6,219 nucleotides of DNA from Spirochaetales bacterium. Its GTDB lineage: Bacteria > Spirochaetota > Spirochaetia > DSM-27196 > PWMO01. Within the stretch, counting starts at the first letter, position 1. Each line of letters starts with the position of its first letter. Below the pieces are notes generated by a model that did not search any database, was not told where the DNA came from, and saw only the letters and a program-made list of their open reading frames with translations. The DNA is taken from contig SLTF01000303.1 in assembly GCA_007130025.1 (NCBI GenBank), positions 1 to 6,219 on the forward strand, in the 5' to 3' direction. Made by a program: the position numbers and the translations under genes. Of this stretch, positions 1-5,562 are shown piece by piece.

Positions 1-214
1 CTTTGACTATCTCTCACTCGAAAAGATCCCCGTGGAAGCGTCCGACGTGGGCGGAACCATCGCCCGAAAGGTATTTCTGTTTCCCCAGACCTTTCGCGTC
101 CTGTTGAAGCGGATCACGGGAAACCTGATCGTAGACGTGGAGCGCGAGGAAGAGGCCTACCTGGAAAAAATCAAAATGCAGACCACCACCGGAGGCGAGG
201 TCACTCTGTTCTGA
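1..214 (+). CDS. C-terminal fragment of an unidentified protein (5' end outside window)
   Basis: The frame is open from base 2 and ends at a TGA at 212-214, giving about 70 residues of a protein that starts left of the window. A GTG at 32 could be read as a start, but the frame stays open and protein-like upstream of it (FDYLSLEKIP), so I treat this as the tail of a longer gene. The visible part has a hydrophobic/basic stretch (VFLFPQTFRVLLKRITGN), then an acidic, probably helical segment (VDVEREEEAYLEKIKM), and ends TTTGGEVTLF. I do not recognise the family and see no signal peptide or catalytic motif. Its last 14 bases overlap the end of the convergent FecR-like gene, so no separate terminator fits between them. 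That it is coding is fairly likely; its function is unknown. Confidence 0.6.
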   Translation, partial: FDYLSLEKIPVEASDVGGTIARKVFLFPQTFRVLLKRITGNLIVDVEREEEAYLEKIKMQTTTGGEVTLF

Positions 215-1265
215 TTTCCGCCCGCTGGGCGAGAAGGCGGATCACCGAGCGGACGGTGTGCATCTGGTCCTCCATCACGCGAGCCTCCGCGGCGCGCTCG
301 GTAAAAAACTCGTTCGCGGTGAGGCGTGGCGCGACCTGAATGTCCGGCCCTACCCCGGCGGACGAGAGCCGTGCGAGGTACCAGATACGGTACCAGAGCG
401 CCTCAAGCTCGCGCAGATCGGTTTCGGCCGGCTCCAGCAGTTCGGCAATCAACGCGCGTTCGGCGGACGCCCCTTGGCGGTCCGCGGAGGCCAACGGGTC
501 GCGCGCCTGTCGATCGGTTTCCATCCAGCGGTCGAGGATGTCTCGCCGCGACAGCAGTTCACGGTACGACTCGTGGAACCGTTCGGCAACAGCGCGATAC
601 GCCTCGGCGACGCGACGATAGACGGGCCCCGGATCCACTCGCAGCCGCGCATCCACCTGGTTCAGCCACACCGCCCGGAACCGCTCGCCCCGATCGGCCT
701 GCATCGGTGCGGTGCGAAACACGCCGTCCGGGCGCGCCTCAACGGCACGCTCAGCATCCGCAAAGAGGCGCCGTCCGTCGCGGTGGGTCACTCGGGCGGT
801 ACCGCGGCGGACGGTGACCAGCACCGATCCATCCACGGCAACGGTGACGTCGTATTCGGCGCCGGCGGAGTCAACCGTCACCCGCTCGGTGACAACCGAC
901 AGAACCGCGTCCGGCCGGGGATCGCGCATTGCTACCGTGACGCTACCGGACAGCAGCCGGATCTCCTGCACGGGCTGGAGCTCAGCGATTGCCAGATAGA
1001 GCACCGATTCGGGCTGAACGCGAATTGCCGCGAGAACGCCGGCCGCATCGATGGTCTCGATCTCGATCAGTTCATCGGTGGCGGTGTGAAAGAAGTCCAT
1101 GTGGTGTACGGGCATCCCCAGCCCGATGCCCAGCCAGAGCGGCCGCGCCGAGCGCACCGCGTGCGGATCGCCGGAAAGATAGACGACGTGACCGATTGGC
1201 TCGATTGCCGTTGCAGAGAGCGCACACCCAAACAGTGCGATTGTCAGAAGAATCGACCGTTTCAC
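201..1265 (-). CDS. FecR-like domain exported protein
   Basis: This is a 354-residue exported protein. Residues 1-20 look like a signal peptide (K2, R3, a short hydrophobic core, then ALSATA), so it should act in the periplasm or at the outer membrane. Residues 24-165 follow the FecR-type beta-strand pattern: GHVVYLSGD near 25-33, a hydrophobic G-rich turn near 46-50, TATDELIEIE at 61-70, LLSGSVTVAM at 104-113, and a YDVTV strand at 138-142 where the family usually has a GT-x-F motif. From about 190 on it is helical and rich in R, E and A. In classical iron signalling, FecR relays a signal to a sigma factor, but no sigma or TonB receptor gene lies nearby, so this is a FecR-fold protein of unknown role. 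It starts at a GTG inside a 4-bp overlap with the radical SAM gene and has a strong upstream GAGGAGGAAGG. C14 (LFGC) could instead be a loose lipobox. It is the last gene of the operon. Confidence 0.7.
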   Translation of the reverse strand: MKRSILLTIALFGCALSATAIEPIGHVVYLSGDPHAVRSARPLWLGIGLGMPVHHMDFFHTATDELIEIETIDAAGVLAAIRVQPESVLYLAIAELQPVQEIRLLSGSVTVAMRDPRPDAVLSVVTERVTVDSAGAEYDVTVAVDGSVLVTVRRGTARVTHRDGRRLFADAERAVEARPDGVFRTAPMQADRGERFRAVWLNQVDARLRVDPGPVYRRVAEAYRAVAERFHESYRELLSRRDILDRWMETDRQARDPLASADRQGASAERALIAELLEPAETDLRELEALWYRIWYLARLSSAGVGPDIQVAPRLTANEFFTERAAEARVMEDQMHTVRSVIRLLAQRAEIRTE

Positions 1266-2398
1266 CCTTCCTCCTCTCCGCCCCTGGTTCGCTCAACGCC
1301 GCGCACAAACGCTCCGTCAAATATAGCAGAAAGCGCGGGAATTGACTGCGGGTCGGTACCAAAGACGCGACGCCACACCGCGTCACTCTCCATACAAAGG
1401 TACATCGGCGGTACCGGAGTCAGGACAGAGCACAATATTTGCACCACTGCCCGATAGATGGCCGTGCGCTCGCGCTGGAGATAGCGGTACTTCCCGTCGG
1501 CGCCCGCAATAAACTCATCGAGCATGTAGGGTCGGCGGATGTGATCCCGCAGCGCGGGCGGATAGCGCACGGTTCCCAGACTGATCCACGCGATCCGATC
1601 CGCGGGCACCGACTCGGCAAGCCGGGCCGCAACGCTCGCGTAGTGCGCTTCGGTCTGCTTCAGGTCACCCAGCCGAAAGAGGGGGTCAAAGTGCACCGCG
1701 ACGCGGTACCCGGCCGCGACGACGCGCTCGGCGGCCGCAAGGCGGCGTGCCGGCGATGCCGACTGCCCTTCCTCGGCCGACGCCGCCTCGGCGTTGAGCG
1801 AGAACCCAATCACCGCGTTGCCCTTGGGTTCTACGGTCAGAAGGTGATCCACCCAGTCGGTCTTGGTTTTTGCCTCAAAGTGCACGTTGGGAAGATCGGC
1901 CAATTCGGTAATGTAGCGGCGCGTGATGTCAAAGAGCGGGTCGTACAGGAGGGAATCGCCGGTTTCTCCGGTTCCCACCCGCAGGATCCGGTTGGGAGCA
2001 TCGAGAGCCTGACGGCGAATGGCGGCAATCGCGGGTGCCGGGTCGGCGTAGACCGTAATCGGCGTGCGCTCCCGGTAACTCTGCATGATGCAGTAGCTGC
2101 ACCCCAGCGGACATCCCGCGTAGAGATCAACCGTGTGGTAGTTGCAGCACCGGTGAAATCGGGTGCCCGGGCAGGGAGCCAGCGGCTCACCACGAAACGA
2201 GGTCACAAAGATGGTTCGCAGGGTTCGATGCTCGATGGGGATCTCCTCCAGGGATGCAACAACCTGGGGGCAAAGCGGCTCGAGCAGACTCCTGGCGCGC
2301 TCTACCGGCGGCAACCCGAGCGCATTGGCGGTGACGTAGAACCGGGAAATGGTGCGTCGGGCAAAGTCGACCGCGTCAGAGCAGATCGAAGAGCTCAT
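1262..2398 (-). CDS. SPL-family (spore photoproduct lyase-like) radical SAM protein
   Basis: This is a 378-residue radical SAM enzyme. The cluster motif CX3CX2C (CPLGCSYC) is at C96, C100 and C103; it should hold a 4Fe-4S cluster that cleaves S-adenosylmethionine. The order of motifs fits the SPL-like family: a Cys-rich segment CPGTRFHRCC at 76-85, the cluster loop followed by IMQSY, GTGETGDSL at 142-150, FEAKTKT at 174-180, GFSLNAE at 198-204, HFDPL at 236-240, and the C-terminal MYLCMESDAVWRRVFG near 332-347. True spore photoproduct lyase has a catalytic Cys about 44 residues after the last cluster Cys (C141 in Bacillus subtilis). Here that place is within GTGETGDS and has no Cys, and nothing in the window suggests sporulation. 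So I would not call it a photoproduct lyase; the substrate is unknown. The ATG at 2398 has a good Shine-Dalgarno and overlaps the ParB-like gene by 23 bp. Confidence 0.85.
   Translation of the reverse strand: MSSSICSDAVDFARRTISRFYVTANALGLPPVERARSLLEPLCPQVVASLEEIPIEHRTLRTIFVTSFRGEPLAPCPGTRFHRCCNYHTVDLYAGCPLGCSYCIMQSYRERTPITVYADPAPAIAAIRRQALDAPNRILRVGTGETGDSLLYDPLFDITRRYITELADLPNVHFEAKTKTDWVDHLLTVEPKGNAVIGFSLNAEAASAEEGQSASPARRLAAAERVVAAGYRVAVHFDPLFRLGDLKQTEAHYASVAARLAESVPADRIAWISLGTVRYPPALRDHIRRPYMLDEFIAGADGKYRYLQRERTAIYRAVVQILCSVLTPVPPMYLCMESDAVWRRVFGTDPQSIPALSAIFDGAFVRGVERTRGGEEEG
1266..1276 (-). promoter_or_regulatory. Shine-Dalgarno of the FecR-like gene
   Basis: On the minus strand GAGGAGGAAGG sits immediately before the GTG start. 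The AGGAGG core ends 4 bases from the start codon. It lies within the last codons of the radical SAM gene and encodes part of that protein's Glu-rich tail. It supports the GTG as the real start and suggests translation coupled to the upstream gene through the GTGA overlap. Confidence 0.75.
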
Positions 2399-3248
2399 CG
2401 GCTTCCCCTCTCAGCCGCGTCAGCGCCGCGATGGCCCGGTCGATATCGCGCGGCCTGGCAAGCCGCGCCGCAAACTCAAAGCTCTCGCCTTCAAACCCGG
2501 GCGGCGCCGAGAGCCGAAACGGGCCCTCTTCCCGCAGTACCGCCTCGATTTGCGAGACCCGCCGCTCCATGGCCCGGAGTCGCGGCATGCGGGCGGCGCG
2601 TGCAGCCAAGAGTGGGTCGTCCGCCGCGATCACGTCATCGGTGAGCGCGGCCGCGGCAGCGGTGTTCAGCGCGTCCCGGGCTACCACCTCGGCAAGCATC
2701 AGCAGAATCTGCCGGCGCGCGCTGAACGAGAGTCGAGCCGCACACAGGAGAGTGCTCGCCTGGTCCGGAAGCGTACCGAGCCGCATCGCGGTACGCAGGT
2801 CGATGGCTCCCTCCGAGACGGCACGGCGACGTTCGGGGGCCAGGGTGCGGTAGTGGCCAAGGGTCTCCGACAGCCCGGCATCGCCGGAGATGAGAAGAGA
2901 GATCTCGGCGTCCAGGGGCACGCCCCGCCCCTCCGCGAAACGTGCAAGCGCATCCCGTTCCTCCCACGAGTACCGTCCGGAGCGCGCTTCCAGACGGAGG
3001 CAGAGCGCCAACGCCGCGCGCGGTTCCGCCGGTGCCGGGGCGACCTTCAGCTCCGCCACGCCAAGCTCTGCCGCGCGGTGAGCGATCGTCCACCCCCAGA
3101 GAAGGGACGGTCGTGGGGTACCCAGCTCAACCGGGAGCGGAGGGACAAAGCCGCCGCGGATGAGATCATCGGGTGGTGGGGGATCCCCGGCGAGAGGGGC
3201 CGGCCCGCGCTCCCACGCGCAGAGCTGGGCAACCGGAACTGTCTGCAT
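2376..3248 (-). CDS. ParB-like N-terminal domain protein (divergent)
   Basis: This is a 290-residue soluble protein from the ATG at 3248. Residues 1-72 read like a diverged ParB/sulfiredoxin-type domain: TVPVAQL at the N-terminus, LIRGGFVPPLPV at 29-40, then SLLWGWTIAHRAAELGV at 48-64 where ParB has its GERRxRAA box. That box is degenerate (no GERR), so canonical CTP or DNA-clamp behaviour should not be assumed. Residues 78-128 (LALCLRLEARSGRYSWEE and following) and 132-170 (YRTLAPERRRAVSEGAIDL, then LSFSARRQ) resemble the helical middle of ParB proteins. A possible coiled segment lies at 206-232. It is the first gene of the operon and overlaps the radical SAM gene by 23 bp, which suggests a joint role. 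The frame stays open to a TTG at 3359 (37 more residues), but that would consume the promoter region and overlap the hom start. No Shine-Dalgarno precedes the ATG. The ParB assignment is by pattern only. Confidence 0.6.
   Translation of the reverse strand: MQTVPVAQLCAWERGPAPLAGDPPPPDDLIRGGFVPPLPVELGTPRPSLLWGWTIAHRAAELGVAELKVAPAPAEPRAALALCLRLEARSGRYSWEERDALARFAEGRGVPLDAEISLLISGDAGLSETLGHYRTLAPERRRAVSEGAIDLRTAMRLGTLPDQASTLLCAARLSFSARRQILLMLAEVVARDALNTAAAAALTDDVIAADDPLLAARAARMPRLRAMERRVSQIEAVLREEGPFRLSAPPGFEGESFEFAARLARPRDIDRAIAALTRLRGEADELFDLL
2403..2412 (-). promoter_or_regulatory. Shine-Dalgarno of the radical SAM gene
   Basis: On the minus strand GAGAGGGGAA precedes the ATG at 2398, with about 6 bases between the G run and the start codon. 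It lies inside the coding sequence of the ParB-like gene, 23 bp of which overlap the radical SAM gene. It fixes the start of the radical SAM protein and shows that this internal operon gene uses conventional initiation. Confidence 0.65.
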
Positions 3249-3254
3249 GGTATG

Positions 3255-3283
3255 AAGGTACCAGACACCGCATCGCGCCGCAA
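3255..3283 (-). promoter_or_regulatory. Putative promoter of the ParB-like/SPL/FecR operon
   Basis: On the minus strand TTGCGG (3278-3283) and TACCTT (3255-3260) are separated by exactly 17 bases. The -10 match is modest but fits TANNNT. The predicted start, 7 bases past the -10, falls on the A of the ATG at 3248, so the transcript would be leaderless, consistent with the lack of a Shine-Dalgarno there. If the TTG at 3359 were the true start, this would instead be coding sequence. Confidence 0.35.
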
Positions 3284-3294
3284 GCGCTCGGCAG

Positions 3295-3324
3295 TTGACA
3301 TGCCCAAGACCGCCGGAATACGAT
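3295..3324 (+). promoter_or_regulatory. Putative sigma-70-type promoter of homoserine dehydrogenase
   Basis: A perfect TTGACA (3295-3300) is followed after 18 bases by TACGAT (3319-3324, 4 of 6 matches to TATAAT). Transcription would start near 3331, giving a leader of about 28 bases before the ATG at 3359. It stands back to back with the putative operon promoter: the two -35 elements are only 11 bases apart, so the two transcription units could be co-regulated or compete for polymerase. Confidence 0.55.
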
Positions 3325-3344
3325 AGGCCACCATGCTCACCTAC

Positions 3345-3348
3345 AGGA
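3345..3348 (+). promoter_or_regulatory. Weak Shine-Dalgarno of homoserine dehydrogenase
   Basis: AGGA lies 10 bases before the ATG at 3359, at the long end of normal spacing. It is the only purine-rich candidate in the leader and agrees with the ATG start, which places the GxGxxG dinucleotide motif close to the N-terminus as the family requires. Confidence 0.4.
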
Positions 3349-3358
3349 CTGTTGCACA

Positions 3359-4705
3359 ATGAGTTCGTCTCAGCCCGTCATCACGATTGCCGTTGTTGGA
3401 TGTGGAACCGTTGGCGGCGCGGTCTGCGAAATACTGCTTCGCGACCGAGAGCTGCTTGCCACCCGGTGCGGGGTTCGCTTGCAGCTGAAGTATATCGTAG
3501 ACCGAAACTTTGACGCCGCCAAAAACCTCCGCCTGGATGACACGCTCTTTGAGACCAACCTCGATCACGTTCTCACCGATGCCGACGTTTCCGTGGTTGT
3601 GGAACTGGTTGGGGGAACCACCACCGCGCGCACCATCACCGAACAGGCGCTGCGCGCCGGCAAACACGTGGTAACCGCCAATAAGGCGCTGCTGGCCCAT
3701 TACGGAGCCGAGCTGCTCGCGCTCGCCCGTGAAAACGGGGTCTCTCTGGCGTTTGAGGCGGCGGTGGGCGGCGGCATCCCCATTGTGCGCGCGCTCTATG
3801 ATGGCCTGGTTGCAAACACGGTCGACGCCATCTACGGCATCGTCAACGGGACCTGTAATTTCATCCTGACCGAGATGATCGAGAAGGAGCAGACCTACGA
3901 GGAAGCGCTCTGGGCCGCACAGTCTCGCGGACTGGCCGAAGCTGATCCCTCCCTCGACGTTCAGGGCGTTGACTCCGCGCACAAGATCGCGCTCATGGCC
4001 GCAATGGCCTTCGGCATCCAGGTAGATTTTGACGAAATCCCCGTCCAGGGAATTGACCAGCTGGAGCAGGATGACGTGATGTACGCCGACACTCTGGGGT
4101 ATGTGGTGAAGCTGCTCGCTATTGCCACCCGCGTGGGCAACGGCATCTCGCTTCGCGTGAGACCCGCCTTCATATCGCGCGAGCACGCGCTCTCATGGGT
4201 CTCCGGCCCCTTCAACGCGATCAGCGTCTACGGCCACGCAACCGGCCACACCATGTACTATGGCCGGGGTGCCGGTGGGGCTCCCACTGCCTCCGCGGTT
4301 GTTTCGGATATCATCGGCATTGCGTCGGGGACCTACCCCGCCTTCTTCGAGCAGTTTGCCTTCTGGCCGGACCGCAACCCGCCGCAGAAGCTCGTACCGG
4401 TGGAAGAGACCTACAGCCGGTTCTACGTCCGCACCATGGTGGACGACACCCCGGGGGCGCTGGCGCGCATCGCGGCAATCTTTGGAGCGCACGGCATCAG
4501 CATCGCGAGCGTTCTGCAGGACGAGCTGCCGGAGATCAACGGCGGAGACCAGGAGCCGCATCTGGTGCCGGTGGTCATCACTCTGCACCCGGCCCGCGAA
4601 GCCAACCTGCTCTCGGCGGTTGCGGAGATCGACGCCCTGGACGCAACCGGCGAAGCAAGCTCGGTGATTGCGATCGTAGACGAACACCCCGAGAACGTCG
4701 GCTGA
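3359..4705 (+). CDS. hom: Homoserine dehydrogenase (EC 1.1.1.3)
   Basis: This cytoplasmic enzyme reduces aspartate-4-semialdehyde to homoserine with NAD(P)H, the branch point to threonine and methionine. At 448 residues it has the usual length of the ACT-containing type. The Rossmann domain has GCGTVG at 14-19 and VTANKALLA at 105-113 (K109). The catalytic domain has AAVGGGIPI at 134-142, NGTCNFILTEM at 163-173 and GLAEADPSLDV at 191-201, then GVDSAHKI, whose D205 and K209 match the catalytic Asp/Lys pair of yeast homoserine dehydrogenase (D219, K223) in spacing. Residues from about 376 (VRTMVDDTPGALARI) form a C-terminal ACT domain, which in this family usually mediates feedback control, typically by threonine. 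No thrB, thrC or aspartokinase gene adjoins it; it is transcribed alone, divergent from the ParB-like operon and convergent with DUF554. No key residue seems missing. Confidence 0.96.
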   Translation: MSSSQPVITIAVVGCGTVGGAVCEILLRDRELLATRCGVRLQLKYIVDRNFDAAKNLRLDDTLFETNLDHVLTDADVSVVVELVGGTTTARTITEQALRAGKHVVTANKALLAHYGAELLALARENGVSLAFEAAVGGGIPIVRALYDGLVANTVDAIYGIVNGTCNFILTEMIEKEQTYEEALWAAQSRGLAEADPSLDVQGVDSAHKIALMAAMAFGIQVDFDEIPVQGIDQLEQDDVMYADTLGYVVKLLAIATRVGNGISLRVRPAFISREHALSWVSGPFNAISVYGHATGHTMYYGRGAGGAPTASAVVSDIIGIASGTYPAFFEQFAFWPDRNPPQKLVPVEETYSRFYVRTMVDDTPGALARIAAIFGAHGISIASVLQDELPEINGGDQEPHLVPVVITLHPAREANLLSAVAEIDALDATGEASSVIAIVDEHPENVG

Positions 4706-4728
4706 CGCGGGGCGCTCCGGCACACGGT

Positions 4729-4750
4729 CGCCGGTACACGCTCGCCGGCG
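4729..4750. terminator. Possible bidirectional hairpin between hom and DUF554 genes
   Basis: CGCCGG (4729-4734) and CCGGCG (4745-4750) form a 6-bp all-GC stem with a 10-base loop in the 54-base gap between two convergent stop codons. No clear T-run follows on either strand, so it is not a standard intrinsic terminator. It could help end either transcript or protect the 3' end. An alternative 5-bp stem (4717-4721 with 4730-4734) competes with it. Confidence 0.3.
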
Positions 4751-4759
4751 CATGCTTGG

Positions 4760-5467
4760 TTACATACCGGACAGCGGTCCGAGCCAGGGATCAAGCGCCA
4801 CAAAAACCAGCACCACCACCAGTGATGGAAAGAAGTTTCCGGTCTGGATTTTTTTCAGCCCCAGCAGGTTGATGCCAATCATCATCACCATGGCTCCACC
4901 AACCCCCGTCACTTCGGACAGCACCAGGGGGCTGACCAGTGGTCGAAGCGCCACAGCCCCCAGGGTGAGGGCTCCCTGGTACAGGAGCACCGTGAGCGCG
5001 GAGAACGCAACGCCAATCCCCATGGCCCCGGCCAGGAGAATGGACATGAATCCGTCCATCACGCTCTTGGTCAGAATGAGTTCGTAGTTGCCCTCGGCGC
5101 CGGCGCGAAACGAGCCCACGATCGCCAGAGCTCCTACACAGAAGAGCACACTTGCTGTGAGGAAGGCGTAGGCAAACTGGTTATCGGCGTCGCCACGGGT
5201 AAACCGGCGGCGCAGGAACTCTCCCAGCCGAAGGATGGCCGCCTCAATTCCCATCAGCTCTCCAACCACGCCGCCGATCACCAGCGAAAGCGCAAGGTAG
5301 AGCACCCGGGTCGCGGAGAGCGCCATGGAAATCCCGATAATCAGGGAGACCACCCCGATGCCCACATAGACCGCCTCGCGCACCCCGTCGCGGATACCGC
5401 GGCGCAAGGCAATACCGATGAGTGACCCGACAATGACGGCGAGAGTATTCACGATGGTTGCAATCAT
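4760..5467 (-). CDS. DUF554 family integral membrane protein (YdfK/YqgA type)
   Basis: This 235-residue protein is almost entirely hydrophobic, with about seven or eight membrane segments (roughly 4-21, 32-50, 53-72, 98-120, 135-155, 156-176, 187-205, 212-230). It belongs to the inner membrane. The DUF554 signatures are present in order: an N-terminal IVNTLAVIVGSLIG at 5-18, LSLVIGGVVGELMGIE at 60-75, a charged loop at 79-96, LFCVGALAIVGSF at 108-120, a KSVMDGF motif at 134-140, and GIN-LLGLKKI near 198-207. Length and start match the family. The biochemical function of DUF554 proteins is not established to my knowledge; they are often described as possible transporters. The ATG at 5467 has no Shine-Dalgarno but has a TAGAAT hexamer 6 bases upstream. 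It is a single-gene unit, divergent from the TPR lipoprotein. Confidence 0.9.
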   Translation of the reverse strand: MIATIVNTLAVIVGSLIGIALRRGIRDGVREAVYVGIGVVSLIIGISMALSATRVLYLALSLVIGGVVGELMGIEAAILRLGEFLRRRFTRGDADNQFAYAFLTASVLFCVGALAIVGSFRAGAEGNYELILTKSVMDGFMSILLAGAMGIGVAFSALTVLLYQGALTLGAVALRPLVSPLVLSEVTGVGGAMVMMIGINLLGLKKIQTGNFFPSLVVVLVFVALDPWLGPLSGM

Positions 5468-5473
5468 GGCGGC

Positions 5474-5502
5474 ATTCTACCGAAAACGGGGCCGAGCCGG
5501 AA
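5474..5502 (-). promoter_or_regulatory. Putative promoter of the DUF554 gene
   Basis: On the minus strand TAGAAT (5474-5479) matches TATAAT at five of six positions and ends 6 bases before the ATG at 5467, so the predicted transcription start is the A of that ATG. The -35 at 17-base spacing (TTCCGG, 5497-5502) is poor. The call rests on the -10, its position and the absence of a Shine-Dalgarno. Confidence 0.4.
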
Positions 5503-5525
5503 GGTGGAGGCCGAAACGCGGCGGG

Positions 5526-5554
5526 TTGTCCGACGCAACGCGGTGTGCTATCTT
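5526..5554 (+). promoter_or_regulatory. Putative extended -10 promoter of the TPR lipoprotein gene
   Basis: TTGTCC (5526-5531, 4 of 6 matches to TTGACA) is followed after exactly 17 bases by TATCTT (5549-5554), which is preceded by TGC, the extended -10 signature. Transcription would begin near 5561, only about two bases before the ATG at 5563, so the mRNA would be nearly leaderless. The bases between (ttggtggt) contain no usable Shine-Dalgarno at proper spacing. It also argues against the longer reading frame starting at 5458. Confidence 0.55.
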
Positions 5555-5562
5555 TTGGTGGT

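Noticed and set aside
32..214. Complete small gene starting at the GTG at 32
   Set aside because: The frame stays open to the left edge with plausible protein sequence, and no Shine-Dalgarno precedes the GTG, so a truncated longer gene is more likely.
1262..2398. Calling the radical SAM gene a true spore photoproduct lyase (splB)
   Set aside because: There is no cysteine at the expected catalytic H-donor site, no splA or sporulation gene nearby, and an extra CPGT..CC group marks a different subgroup.
258..3326. Long open frames on the plus strand opposite the three-gene minus-strand operon (258-1457, 1439-2644, 2349-3326)
   Set aside because: They lie antisense to genes with clear families or overlapping operon structure, encode low-complexity Arg/Gly/Pro-rich products without recognisable motifs, and have no good Shine-Dalgarno. 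High-GC DNA commonly leaves such shadow frames open.
3341..4753. Minus-strand open frames opposite homoserine dehydrogenase (3341-4186 and 4193-4753)
   Set aside because: The plus-strand gene is a textbook homoserine dehydrogenase with all motifs; the antisense frames have His/Gly/Asp-rich composition and no recognisable domain.
5458..5562. Longer start for the TPR lipoprotein at 5458
   Set aside because: It would place 35 charged and polar residues before the signal peptide, overlap the DUF554 start and run through the putative promoter; the ATG at 5563 directly precedes a proper lipoprotein signal.
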